The notes beneath the pieces were generated by a model. That model made no database searches. It was not told the DNA's origin and was given only the letters and a program-made list of their open reading frames with translations. Source: CAYUMU01 sp964445985 (lineage in GTDB: Bacteria; Planctomycetota; Planctomycetia; Pirellulales; S012-138). From it: a DNA stretch of 16,808 bases. Positions 1 through 7,619 of the stretch are shown one piece after another (within the stretch, counting starts at the first letter, position 1; the number at the start of each line of letters is the position of its first letter). A program made the translations under genes and the position numbers. The stretch is taken from the NCBI GenBank assembly GCA_964445985.1, contig CAYUMU010000115.1, positions 1 through 16,808 on the forward strand. Direction: 5' to 3'.

Positions 1-100
1 CGAGGCGAACGATTGGGTGAACGGGGAACGAGCTCCTCCGGCAGGCAAAGCTGTTCAAGCCCCCCCAGGCGCCAAAGATGTTGGATGCGGGGGCTGGGGG

Positions 101-2212
101 TTAGTCGTCGGAATTGAAATCGAAGCCGGAGTTGATCTCCATTTCGGGAGCGGCCTTCTTGAGCTTTTCCACGCCGGCCTTGGTCATTTTGCTGTCGTAA
201 CAGCTCAAGTAATCCAGCTTGGGCATCTTGGTGAGCGTTTCGATGGCGGAGTCGTCCACGGCCGTGTTCGACAAGGAGAGGGAGTACAGTTTTGGGCACT
301 CGGTAAGCGGCGCCAAATGGTTCGACGACACCGCGCACTCATTCAAGCTGAGCGATTTAAGGTTGCGGAGATCCTTCAAATGGACGAGCCCCGGGCCTGC
401 GACGTTGGTATCGTCGAGGTTGAGCGATTCCAAGGCGTTCAAGTTTTTGAGTTCGGCGAGGCCGGTATCGCTCACGGCGGATTCATTGAGGATCAAATAG
501 ACGAGCGCGGTCAGTTTGCCAATGCTCGCCAGACCTTCGTCGGTAGCCGCGGTGTCGGGCATATAGAGCGTGCTGAGTTTGGGGAGGACGGGCAGCCCCG
601 TGCCTTGCACGCGGGTGGAGGAGACGTCGAGGTCGGTCAGTTGGCGCAAGCCTGCCAGGTGTTTCAGGCCTTCGTCGGTGATGGCCGTGGCGGATAGACT
701 CAAATTCCGTAGCGATTCCAACTTGCCAATATCGGCGAGACCGGCGTCGCTGATGGGCGCCCCATCGAGATTCAACCAGCCAAGGCGAATGAGCTTGGGC
801 ATGCCGGCGCCGGTGGCCTGAGATTCGGATAGATTCAGGTTCTCGAGTTGGATCATGGGGGCCAGGTGGGGAAGTCCCTGATCGGTGAGCTGCGATTCTG
901 ACAGATTCAACCTCCGCAGCGAGGTTAGCTTGCCGAGGTTGGCCAGGCCCGGCCCCACGACGCTGGTGCCTGACAGGCTTAGTTCCTCCAGCGAGGCGAG
1001 GCCCGCCAGGTGGACCAAACCTTCGTCGCTAATGCCGGCATTGCCCAAGGTGAGCGAAGTGAGATTGCGGAGGCCGGCGAGGTGTTTCAGGCCGGCATTG
1101 GTGATCGGAGCCTGACCGAGATGGAGTTCTTCCAGCGACGTCATTCCGGCCAAATTGGCAAGACCAGCATCGGTAATCTTGCCGTTCCAGAGATTGATTC
1201 GCGTAAGCCTGGTCTTCGCCAACGAGGCCAGGCCTTCATCGCCAATGGCGGACATATCGGCGGAAAAATTCTGGAGTTGCTCCAGCTTGCCCAGGTATTT
1301 CGCCTGTTCGTCGCCGATGGTCAGGCCATAGGGAAGCGACAAGGTTTGTAGCGACGTCATGCCCGCCAAGTCGGGCAGGCACAGCACGTTGACATTGCTG
1401 CCGTCGAGCGACAGCGACTTGAGTTTCTTGAGTTTTCCCAGCGAGGCGACGGCGGCGTTGGAAAGGCCGTCGGCGTTGAAACTGAGCTCCTCCAGTTCGG
1501 TCAGGCCGGCGATGTGGGCCAGGTGCGCATCGGAGCAGCTTCCGTGGGAGCTCAGCGATAGTTTCTTCAGTTCCTTGAGATCTTTGAGATGCTCCAGGAC
1601 TTCGCCGCCCACGGAGCCGCCGTAGTAGCCAAAGCTGATTTCGCGAACACCCGTCAATGCGGCGAGCAATTTCAGTTCGTCTTCGGTGAATTGGGCCGCT
1701 CGATCGAATTGCACCTTTCGCACCGGGTTGCCGGGGGCCGTGCGATCGGTTTCGACGCTGGCCTGCTTGCGGAGCAGCATGGCCAGGGCCTGGGCCTCGT
1801 TGATGGGTGTTTCGGGCTGGGGCGCCGCTGAGCGGGAAGTGGGAATTTGAGTCAGCTTGTTGACCTGGGCGGCCAGGCTCGTGGCCGTTTCGCCGATGCC
1901 CTGCGTTTGCCCTTGCAGCGCTTTCAGTTCTTTTTCGATCGAGGCCAACTGCGCCACCAGGTTGGGGTCGGTCGTTACCGACGGCTGCGGCATGGGTTGG
2001 GTGGCGGGAACCTGCGCCGGGGCTGGCTGCCTGGCGACCGACTGAACAGCGGCTTCCAGAGCTTCCAGCCGGGCTTCAATGCGTTCCAACGCAGCCTGAG
2101 TGCCATCGGTGTTCGCGGGTTGCGCTTCTTCGCGGCAGCCGGTGCAGAGGGCCAGGCAAAGGCACAGGGCCGAGGGCAACCAGGCTTGCCCTGCGATTCG
2201 AAAAGTTGTCAT
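101..2212 (-). CDS. Secreted leucine-rich-repeat protein, probable lipoprotein
   Basis: This 703-residue protein is probably anchored to an envelope membrane and binds an unknown protein partner through its repeats. The chosen ATG gives a clean signal peptide with a hydrophobic core at about residues 10-22, ending LCTGC with Cys26 as the likely lipidated residue. The lipobox is imperfect because Leu sits at -4. An open frame extends upstream to 2647 but has no signal peptide and overlaps the divergent gene's leader. Residues 38-60 and 83-120 look like coiled coil, separated by a Pro/Gln-rich linker. From about residue 177 to 695 there are some 20 repeats of about 24 residues, of the form LxxLxxLxLxxTxIxDxGL. 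A few are shortened by two or three residues, near GMPKL, GLPVLPKL and ASLAKTRL. The protein ends in an acidic DFNSDD tail. LRR proteins of this type are common in planctomycetes; the function of this one is unknown. Confidence 0.85.
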   Translation of the reverse strand: MTTFRIAGQAWLPSALCLCLALCTGCREEAQPANTDGTQAALERIEARLEALEAAVQSVARQPAPAQVPATQPMPQPSVTTDPNLVAQLASIEKELKALQGQTQGIGETATSLAAQVNKLTQIPTSRSAAPQPETPINEAQALAMLLRKQASVETDRTAPGNPVRKVQFDRAAQFTEDELKLLAALTGVREISFGYYGGSVGGEVLEHLKDLKELKKLSLSSHGSCSDAHLAHIAGLTELEELSFNADGLSNAAVASLGKLKKLKSLSLDGSNVNVLCLPDLAGMTSLQTLSLPYGLTIGDEQAKYLGKLEQLQNFSADMSAIGDEGLASLAKTRLTRINLWNGKITDAGLANLAGMTSLEELHLGQAPITNAGLKHLAGLRNLTSLTLGNAGISDEGLVHLAGLASLEELSLSGTSVVGPGLANLGKLTSLRRLNLSESQLTDQGLPHLAPMIQLENLNLSESQATGAGMPKLIRLGWLNLDGAPISDAGLADIGKLESLRNLSLSATAITDEGLKHLAGLRQLTDLDVSSTRVQGTGLPVLPKLSTLYMPDTAATDEGLASIGKLTALVYLILNESAVSDTGLAELKNLNALESLNLDDTNVAGPGLVHLKDLRNLKSLSLNECAVSSNHLAPLTECPKLYSLSLSNTAVDDSAIETLTKMPKLDYLSCYDSKMTKAGVEKLKKAAPEMEINSGFDFNSDD

Positions 2213-2629
2213 TGGGGGGCGCCCCACTTCAAGAAGAGAATGATGACGGGAGAGCGATTGGGAAACGTTGGGTTGCAGGAGGAAAAACTGCCAACGGCTC
2301 GGAATCGGTTCCTCCCGCCTGCCAATCGGCAGAATCAGTCTACGCCGCTCGCCCGGCCAAAAAAAGTGTTTGCCGTGCATTTTGGCGGCGCGGGGAAGAG
2401 AACGGATTTTCAGGCATTTTGTGGGGGTAAATCCACGCTTTGGCGATCCGCGGCGACTATATTGACCGAACGCGGGGGGGGGGCGCCAACGAAGCGCGGC
2501 ACGGGTGGGCGTGGGGGAGCGCGGGATGTTGACGCCCCCCGCACCAACCTCCGGGTTGGAAGCCCAGCCCCACGCTCGCTTCCCCCCTCCCTCCCTACCG
2601 CACCTAAGTTCATCATCGGAGCTTGTTCC
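2213..2629. other. Divergent intergenic region with G10 tract and hairpin
   Basis: This gap of 417 bases lies between two divergent genes and should hold both promoters. I found no convincing -35/-10 pair on either strand. It contains a run of ten G at 2474-2483, a GC-rich purine/pyrimidine-skewed stretch from about 2470 to 2600, and a hairpin at 2544-2559. The downstream gene has a Shine-Dalgarno GGAG at 2618-2621, eight bases before its ATG. Confidence 0.6.
2544..2559 (+). promoter_or_regulatory. Hairpin with UNCG-type tetraloop in hydrolase leader
   Basis: CCAACC pairs with GGTTGG around the loop TCCG, closed by C-G. In RNA this is a cUNCGg tetraloop, an unusually stable loop class. It lies 70 bases before the hydrolase ATG. 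It may stabilise or structure the leader; a role is inferred only from position and stability. Confidence 0.3.
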
Positions 2630-3772
2630 ATGCCAGGGTTTCGTCAAAGCAGGTTGTTACTGGTCGGCATGTTGGCAGGGGCGGTGGCCGGCATGGGGAG
2701 GGCCGCGATTGCCGACGACGTCAAGCCATCGCCGGCGGCGAACACGCCCAGCCCGCGCCTTCCCCGCGACAACCTGCTGGTGTATCGCAACGACAAGAAC
2801 CAGCCCACGCGCGTGGAAAAGGTCGACCAATGGCTGCGCCGGCGGCAAGAAATCATTGCCGGCATGGAAGCGGTGATGGGCAAGCTGCCGGGCGAAGAAA
2901 AACGCTGCCCGCTGGAGATGCGGGTTGATCAGGAAGAAGACCGCGGCACCTACGTGCGGCGCTTGATTAGCTATGCCTCGGAGCCGGGCTCGCGGGCGCC
3001 GGCTTACTTGTTGGTTCCCAAGTCGGTACTCAATGGCTCGGGCAAGAAGGTTTCCGCCGTGCTCTGCCTGCACCCCACCGATAATGTCACGGGGCATGGC
3101 GTGGTGGTGGGCGTGGGTGGAAAGCCCAATCGCCAGTACGCCAGCGAATTGGCCGAGCGGGGCTATGTGACGCTGGCGCCCGCCTATCCGTTGTTGGCCG
3201 GCTATCAGCCCGACATCCGCCAGTTGGGCTGGGAAAGCGGCACGCTGAAAGCCGTGTGGGACAACATTCGCGGCCTCGACCTGTTGGATTCGCTGCCTTA
3301 CGTGCGTCACGGGTGTTACGGCGCGATCGGTCACTCGTTGGGGGGCCACAACGCGGTTTATACCAGCGTGTTCGATAACCGCATTCAGGCCGTGGTTTCC
3401 AGTTGCGGGCTCGACTCGTACCTGGACTACATGGGGGGCGACGAGAAACGCTGGCTGCCCGAGGCTGGCTGGACACAAACCCGTTACATTCCCAAGCTGC
3501 GCGAGTATCGGGGGCAGTTGGAAGCCATCCCGTTTGATTTTCACGAAATGATCGGCGCGTTGGCTCCTCGGCACGTGTTCATTGCCGCGCCGTTGCACGA
3601 CAGCAATTTCAAAGCCGACAGCGTGGACCGGGTGGTGGCGGCCGCGGCGGAGGTCTACAAGCTGTATGGCAAAGCCGATCGGCTGACCGTGGCCCATCCC
3701 GACTGCGATCACGACTTCCCGATCGAAATGCGAGAAACGGCGTACAAGCTGTTTGACGAGGTGCTGAAGTAA
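2630..3772 (+). CDS. Exported alpha/beta hydrolase (dienelactone hydrolase/acetyl xylan esterase-like)
   Basis: This 380-residue serine hydrolase probably cleaves an ester outside the cytoplasm; the substrate is unknown. The ATG at 2630 was chosen because it has GGAG eight bases upstream and begins a signal peptide (RQSR, then a hydrophobic run, likely cut after residues 25-28, AAIA). The frame stays open far upstream, antisense to the lipoprotein, and that part is not coding. The core fold shows LCLHPTD at about 155-161, then the nucleophile elbow GHSLGG with Ser236. Plausible triad partners are Asp324 (PLHD) and His361 (DCDHDFP). This is the usual order for the family, and the length suits a secreted planctomycete hydrolase. 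The gene reads away from the LRR lipoprotein and precedes the dehydrogenase by 158 bases, so it is probably transcribed alone. Confidence 0.85.
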   Translation: MPGFRQSRLLLVGMLAGAVAGMGRAAIADDVKPSPAANTPSPRLPRDNLLVYRNDKNQPTRVEKVDQWLRRRQEIIAGMEAVMGKLPGEEKRCPLEMRVDQEEDRGTYVRRLISYASEPGSRAPAYLLVPKSVLNGSGKKVSAVLCLHPTDNVTGHGVVVGVGGKPNRQYASELAERGYVTLAPAYPLLAGYQPDIRQLGWESGTLKAVWDNIRGLDLLDSLPYVRHGCYGAIGHSLGGHNAVYTSVFDNRIQAVVSSCGLDSYLDYMGGDEKRWLPEAGWTQTRYIPKLREYRGQLEAIPFDFHEMIGALAPRHVFIAAPLHDSNFKADSVDRVVAAAAEVYKLYGKADRLTVAHPDCDHDFPIEMRETAYKLFDEVLK

Positions 3773-3853
3773 AGGAATGAAGCGATCCGCGTTCAGAGGA
3801 AGCGCCAGGGATGGGCGGCGGGTTGGAAGTTGGTGGGGATCGCGCGAGGTTCC

Positions 3854-3882
3854 TTGAAGCTGGCAGCCGAAACTCCTACACT
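3854..3882 (+). promoter_or_regulatory. Possible sigma-70-type promoter for the aldehyde dehydrogenase
   Basis: TTGAAG (3854-3859) and TACACT (3877-3882) are separated by exactly 17 bases, and each matches the housekeeping consensus at four of six positions. Transcription would begin near 3889, giving a leader of about 40 bases. A GAGGA Shine-Dalgarno follows at 3920-3924. This is a match by eye only; planctomycete promoters are poorly characterised. Confidence 0.3.
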
Positions 3883-3930
3883 CCTGGCAACACAAAATGT
3901 CTTTAGACCGCCAGCCTTTGAGGAATTGCC

Positions 3931-5505
3931 ATGACGCGCCCCGTACTCATCGCCGGTTCATGGCGAGCCGCTGAAGCCGCCGGAACTTTTCAGTCGGAGA
4001 ACCCGGCCACCAAGGAAAAGCTGGCCGACGAGTACCCCATTAGCAGTTGGGCCGACTGCGAAGCGGCACTGGCAGCGGCGGATGCCGCGGCCAAGGTGCT
4101 GCGCGACGTGCCGGGCTCGCGGCTGGCCGAGTTTCTGGAAGTGATGGCCGCCGGCATTGAATCGCGGGCCGCCGAGTTGGTGGAGGTTGCGCACGCCGAG
4201 TCGGCCTTGCCGGCTTCGCCGCGTTTAAAAGATGTGGAACTGCCTCGCACCACGGGGCAACTGCGTCAGGCGGCCAAAGCCGCCCGCGAAGGTTCGTGGC
4301 GGAATGCCACGATTGATACGGGCGCCGGCATCCGTGCCTGCCATGCTCCGCTCGGGCCGGTGTGCGTGTTTGGGCCGAACAACTTTCCGTTTGCCTTCAA
4401 CAGCATTGGCGGCGGCGACTTTGCCGCGGCGATTGCCGCGGGCAACCCGGTGATCGGCAAAGCCAACAGTTCGCACCCAGCCACCACGCGGTTGCTGGCC
4501 GAGCAGGCTTTGTTGGCCGAGCAAGAATCCAAAATGCCGCCGGGTACGGTGCAGTTGATCTACCGCACCAGCCACGCCGACGGTGAACGCCTGGTGGCCG
4601 ATCCGCGCGTGGGCGCGACGGGCTACACCGGCAGCCGCGGCGCCGGCCTCAAACTAAAAGCGGCCGCCGATGCGGCTGGCAAGCCGATCTACCTGGAGCT
4701 TTCCAGCATCAACCCGGTGGTGGTGCTGCCCGGCGCCCTGGCCGAACGAGCCGATAAAATTGCCGAGGAGTTTGTCGGCAGTTGCCTGATGGGCGCCGGC
4801 CAGTTCTGCACCAACCCCGGCCTGGTGCTGCTGTTGGCGGGCGACAAGACCCAGAGTTTTGTGGCCACGCTCGCGGAGCGGTTCAATGCGGCCCCAGTGG
4901 GCACGCTGCTCTCGGCGGGAGTTTCCAAGAGCCTGGCACAAGCCATTAGCACGCTGAAGAAGGCGGGGGCCACCGAGCTGACCGCCGGCCAAGGCTCGGG
5001 CAAGGGTTATTGCCACGCCAACACGTTGCTGCAAGTCAGCGGTGAAAAGTTTTTGGCCGACCCCGAATTGTGGCAGACCGAGGCATTCGGGAACGCTTCG
5101 CTGATTGTGGTTGCCAAAGACGCCGCCCAGGCTGCCAGCATGATTGATAACCTGGAAGGCAACCTCACCGGCTGCGTTTACAGCGATACGAGCGGTAGCG
5201 ACGACGCTCTCTACGATCAACTCACTCCGCTGCTTCGCTACAAAGTGGGCCGGTTGCTCAACGACAAAATGCCCACCGGCGTGGCGGTCAGCCCCGCCAT
5301 GAACCACGGCGGGCCGTACCCGGCCACGGGCCATCCGGGCTTTACCGCCGTGGGCATCCCCGCGGCCTTGGTTCGCTTTGGCATGCTGCAAAGCTACGAC
5401 AATGTTCGCCCGGAGCGCCTGCCGGCGATTCTGCAAGACAAGAATCCCACGGGCAAAACCTGGCGGAATATCAACGGGCAATGGACGCAGGGGGATGTTA
5501 CCTGA
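3931..5505 (+). CDS. Aldehyde dehydrogenase, alpha-ketoglutaric semialdehyde dehydrogenase type
   Basis: This protein probably oxidises 2,5-dioxopentanoate (alpha-ketoglutaric semialdehyde) to 2-oxoglutarate with NAD(P)+ in the cytoplasm, the last step of non-phosphorylative pentose, uronate/aldarate or hydroxyproline breakdown. At 524 residues it has the usual length for that branch. Visible residues are the catalytic-loop Asn151 in GPNNFPFAF, Lys177 in VIGKANSSHP (cofactor binding), general base Glu256 in LELSSINPV and catalytic Cys293 in GAGQFCTNPGL. The ELxSINP and AGQFCTNPG motifs point to the semialdehyde dehydrogenases rather than general aldehyde dehydrogenases. The ATG follows GAGGA by six bases. 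No dehydratase, racemase or transporter partner is adjacent, so the source of its substrate is not evident here. A related aldehyde dehydrogenase with another substrate remains possible. Confidence 0.88.
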   Translation: MTRPVLIAGSWRAAEAAGTFQSENPATKEKLADEYPISSWADCEAALAAADAAAKVLRDVPGSRLAEFLEVMAAGIESRAAELVEVAHAESALPASPRLKDVELPRTTGQLRQAAKAAREGSWRNATIDTGAGIRACHAPLGPVCVFGPNNFPFAFNSIGGGDFAAAIAAGNPVIGKANSSHPATTRLLAEQALLAEQESKMPPGTVQLIYRTSHADGERLVADPRVGATGYTGSRGAGLKLKAAADAAGKPIYLELSSINPVVVLPGALAERADKIAEEFVGSCLMGAGQFCTNPGLVLLLAGDKTQSFVATLAERFNAAPVGTLLSAGVSKSLAQAISTLKKAGATELTAGQGSGKGYCHANTLLQVSGEKFLADPELWQTEAFGNASLIVVAKDAAQAASMIDNLEGNLTGCVYSDTSGSDDALYDQLTPLLRYKVGRLLNDKMPTGVAVSPAMNHGGPYPATGHPGFTAVGIPAALVRFGMLQSYDNVRPERLPAILQDKNPTGKTWRNINGQWTQGDVT

Positions 5506-5523
5506 GCTTGCGGGTGGGGTGGC

Positions 5524-5558
5524 TATCCGGCGGTGTCGCCGCGCTCAACCGCCGGCTA
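5524..5558. terminator. Palindrome between convergent genes, possible bidirectional terminator
   Basis: CCGGCGGT at 5527-5534 pairs perfectly with ACCGCCGG at 5548-5555 around a 13-base loop, and TA/TA pairs flank it beyond one mismatch. It begins 18 bases after the dehydrogenase stop and lies between two convergent genes. There is no T tract, so it may be a non-canonical terminator or a dispersed palindromic repeat. It resembles intergenic palindromes I associate with Pirellulales genomes, which I cannot check here. Confidence 0.45.
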
Positions 5559-5564
5559 CGGGCT

Positions 5565-5585
5565 GCAAACCCCTGCGGGGTGTGC
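5565..5585 (-). terminator. Short hairpin just after the cysteine-rich gene
   Basis: GCAAACCCC pairs with GGGGTGTGC around the loop TGC, with one mismatch. It begins five bases beyond the stop codon of the minus-strand gene, which suits an mRNA 3' end. No clear T tract follows. Confidence 0.35.
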
Positions 5586-5589
5586 GTGC

Positions 5590-5904
5590 TTAGCGCGTTT
5601 TCGCTCCGCCGTTTTTGCACCCGCGGCCGAGGCAGCGATACCAGGGTTCGCAGCACTTGGGCACGGGCGGCAGCGGTTTCGCGCAGTAGCAGTAGCCGCT
5701 GCAACACGGCGGCAAGCAGGGCACCGGGGGGAGCCGCTTTACGCAATAGGTGTCGGGGCAACAGCCGCAGTGAATGGCCGGCCAGGCTTCGCAAGTGGGG
5801 CAGGCGCCCTGGTTGCAAGGCTCGCCGCCCGTGACCGGCGGGCTGGCGAAGTGCCCTGCGATCGCCAGCAGGCCGATGATGACCAGGGTGCAGACTTTGC
5901 TCAT
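5590..5904 (-). CDS. Small cysteine-rich exported protein coupled to efflux gene
   Basis: I do not recognise a named family. The protein is 104 residues and starts MSKVCTLVIIGLLAIAG, a probable signal peptide. The mature part has 16 cysteines in under 90 residues, including CC, CxC and CxxC pairs. Such density suits disulfides in the envelope or metal binding. It holds an internal duplication: YCVKRLPPVPC and YCAKPLPPVPK, each followed by a CC pair. The ATG overlaps the stop of the upstream efflux gene in an ATGA junction, and AAGAGG lies about eight bases before it. A GTG at 5931 would add nine residues but would spoil the signal peptide and deepen the overlap. Tight coupling to an outer-membrane efflux protein suggests a shared role, perhaps metal handling; that is inference. 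The protein ends with basic, Gly-rich residues. Confidence 0.75.
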   Translation of the reverse strand: MSKVCTLVIIGLLAIAGHFASPPVTGGEPCNQGACPTCEAWPAIHCGCCPDTYCVKRLPPVPCLPPCCSGYCYCAKPLPPVPKCCEPWYRCLGRGCKNGGAKTR

Positions 5905-7619
5905 GGCGTGGCCTCTTGGGGTGGTTGCCACGCGCTGGGGGCCGGCATTAACAGCGGCGGGTTGGCAATGGCGGGTGAAAGCGCGGCCGGCATCAGCGGC
6001 CCAATGGCGTGGCCCTGAGCCGGGGTTCGCAGGTAGGCCAACTGGGCTTCTGGCTGCGGTTGCCGTGCCGTGGGGGCCGGGAGCGGCAGGTTCTCCAGCG
6101 CCCGATCTCCGGGAACTGGCATGGGACCCGGCGGAATGGGCACGGGGCCTAGCCAGGGATCGAGCCGAATCTGCCAGCCACCTCCCAAAGCCCTGTAGGT
6201 TTCGACCAGTCCGGCGACGATTTCTCCCTGAGCCACGGCGTACAGGTCTTGTTGTTGAACCAGGTTTTGCTGCAGCAACGAAACGCGGTTGAAGTCGGTT
6301 TCGCCCCCCTTGTATTGAGCCACGGCAATATTGACCGCTTTCACCGAGGCCTCCACGCTACGCGCCAGCGCTCGGGCTTGTTCTTGCGACCGGAGGAATT
6401 GGGCGATGCCGTTTTCTGCTTCGAGATTGGCCTGCAGCACGCTGCCTTGGTAGGCCACGATGAGCTCGGCCAGGCGGGCGTCGTGCAGGCGAATGTTGTT
6501 GATCAAGCGGCCGTAATTCAAGATGTTCCATTGAAACGACGGCCCCACGCTGCCGGTGAAGGCGCCCTTGCTGAACAGGCTGCTGAAGTTCTCGGCCGAG
6601 TAGCCCAGCGAGCCAGTGATCGAAATGTGGGGGTAAAGCTCGGAGGTGGCCACGCCCACCCGCGCGCTTTGGGCGGCCACCAACCGCTCGTTGCGCCGCA
6701 CGTCGGGCCGCTGTCGCAGCAAATCGGCTGGAATTCCCACCACCAGGCCCGGCGGCGTGCGAGGAATGGGTCCGCGGGCGATGATCTGAATCAGATCCAA
6801 AGGCGGCATGCCCAGCAAAATGCAAAGCTGGTTGGTGGCCTGTCGCAGTTGGAGCTCGTATTGGGGAATGAGCGATTCGGTTTGGGCCAGGGTGCTGATC
6901 GATTGGTCCACGTCCAACTCGCTCACCTGGCCGGCTCGGGCGTTGGCGTCGGCAATGATGTACGTTTGCCGCTGGAGTTGAATGTTGGCCTGCACGTAGT
7001 CGATGCGTTGTTGCAGCGTGCGCACTTCCACGTAGGTGGCGGCAATATCGCCGATCAGCGTGACAAGCACCTGGTCGTATTCTTCGACCGTGGCGTCGAG
7101 ATCGGCGTCGGCCGCTTCAAGCGCTCGGCGGAATCGACCCCAGAAGTCGAGTTCCCAGGCCAGGCCAAAGCCGGCGTCCCACTGGTCGAAGAACCGCTCG
7201 GCAATGAACTCGCGGTTGGCCACCTCGGCACTGAGCGCGTTGCGGGAATAGCCGCCCACGGCCTGTTGTTGCTGCGGGAACAGGTTGCCGGCGGCAATGG
7301 CTCGGGCCGCCCGGGCTTGCAGCACGCGAAAGCCCGCCTGCCGAACCGTGAGGTTTTGCTGGGCGGCGTTCAAAATCAGGGCGTCGAGGGTGGGATCGCC
7401 CAGCACCATCCACCAGTGGGCCAGGTCGGGGCGGTTTTCGTCGACCCGCGCGTCGAGGGCGTCAATCCAATCTTGGGCCACCGGGGCTGGCGGCGCGCAG
7501 TAGTTCGGCCCCACCTTGAAGCCGTTTCGCACGTACTCGCGAAAGGGCGTGCAACCGCTCGACCACAGCATGGCCACGGCGAGTGCCGCGCGGAGCATTT
7601 TCTGTTTCTGAAATCGCAT
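5901..7619 (-). CDS. Outer-membrane efflux protein, NodT/TolC family, with Pro-rich tail
   Basis: This 572-residue protein should form the trimeric outer-membrane channel of a tripartite (RND-type) export system. The start at 7619 gives MRFQKQKM, a hydrophobic stretch and SSGC with Cys23 as a likely lipidated residue, usual for the NodT lipoprotein branch. A start at 7598 is possible; the open frame runs to 7775 without support. Family hallmarks are VGPNY near the mature N-terminus, WELDFWGRFRRA, the QAGQVSELDV-like hairpin region, DLLRQRPDVRRNERLVAAQSA, FQWNILNYGRLINN and the closing RALGGGW. The two OEP halves are complete. The family normally ends soon after ALGGGW; here an 87-residue extension with 24 prolines follows. 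No inner-membrane pump or periplasmic adaptor gene is in the window, so this is an orphan unless partners lie elsewhere. Its stop overlaps the start of the cysteine-rich gene. Confidence 0.92.
   Translation of the reverse strand: MRFQKQKMLRAALAVAMLWSSGCTPFREYVRNGFKVGPNYCAPPAPVAQDWIDALDARVDENRPDLAHWWMVLGDPTLDALILNAAQQNLTVRQAGFRVLQARAARAIAAGNLFPQQQQAVGGYSRNALSAEVANREFIAERFFDQWDAGFGLAWELDFWGRFRRALEAADADLDATVEEYDQVLVTLIGDIAATYVEVRTLQQRIDYVQANIQLQRQTYIIADANARAGQVSELDVDQSISTLAQTESLIPQYELQLRQATNQLCILLGMPPLDLIQIIARGPIPRTPPGLVVGIPADLLRQRPDVRRNERLVAAQSARVGVATSELYPHISITGSLGYSAENFSSLFSKGAFTGSVGPSFQWNILNYGRLINNIRLHDARLAELIVAYQGSVLQANLEAENGIAQFLRSQEQARALARSVEASVKAVNIAVAQYKGGETDFNRVSLLQQNLVQQQDLYAVAQGEIVAGLVETYRALGGGWQIRLDPWLGPVPIPPGPMPVPGDRALENLPLPAPTARQPQPEAQLAYLRTPAQGHAIGPLMPAALSPAIANPPLLMPAPSAWQPPQEATP

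Noticed and set aside
2440..2463. TTGGCG/TATATT as a promoter for the hydrolase
   Set aside because: The spacer is only 12 bases.
1847..2629. Long plus-strand open frame ahead of the hydrolase start
   Set aside because: It is antisense to the N-terminal part of the LRR lipoprotein, has no domain features, and the signal peptide and Shine-Dalgarno place the true start at 2630.
101..2647. Extended 848-codon version of the LRR gene
   Set aside because: The first 145 codons would cross the divergent gene's start and hide the signal peptide; the sequence there looks non-coding.
2657..3895. Minus-strand open frame of 412 codons opposite the hydrolase
   Set aside because: It shadows a well-supported gene; the translation is rich in His, Arg, Gln and Val as expected for antisense of GC-rich coding DNA, with no recognisable motif.
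4654..5481. Minus-strand open frame opposite the aldehyde dehydrogenase
   Set aside because: It is antisense to conserved catalytic regions of the dehydrogenase and has no independent support.
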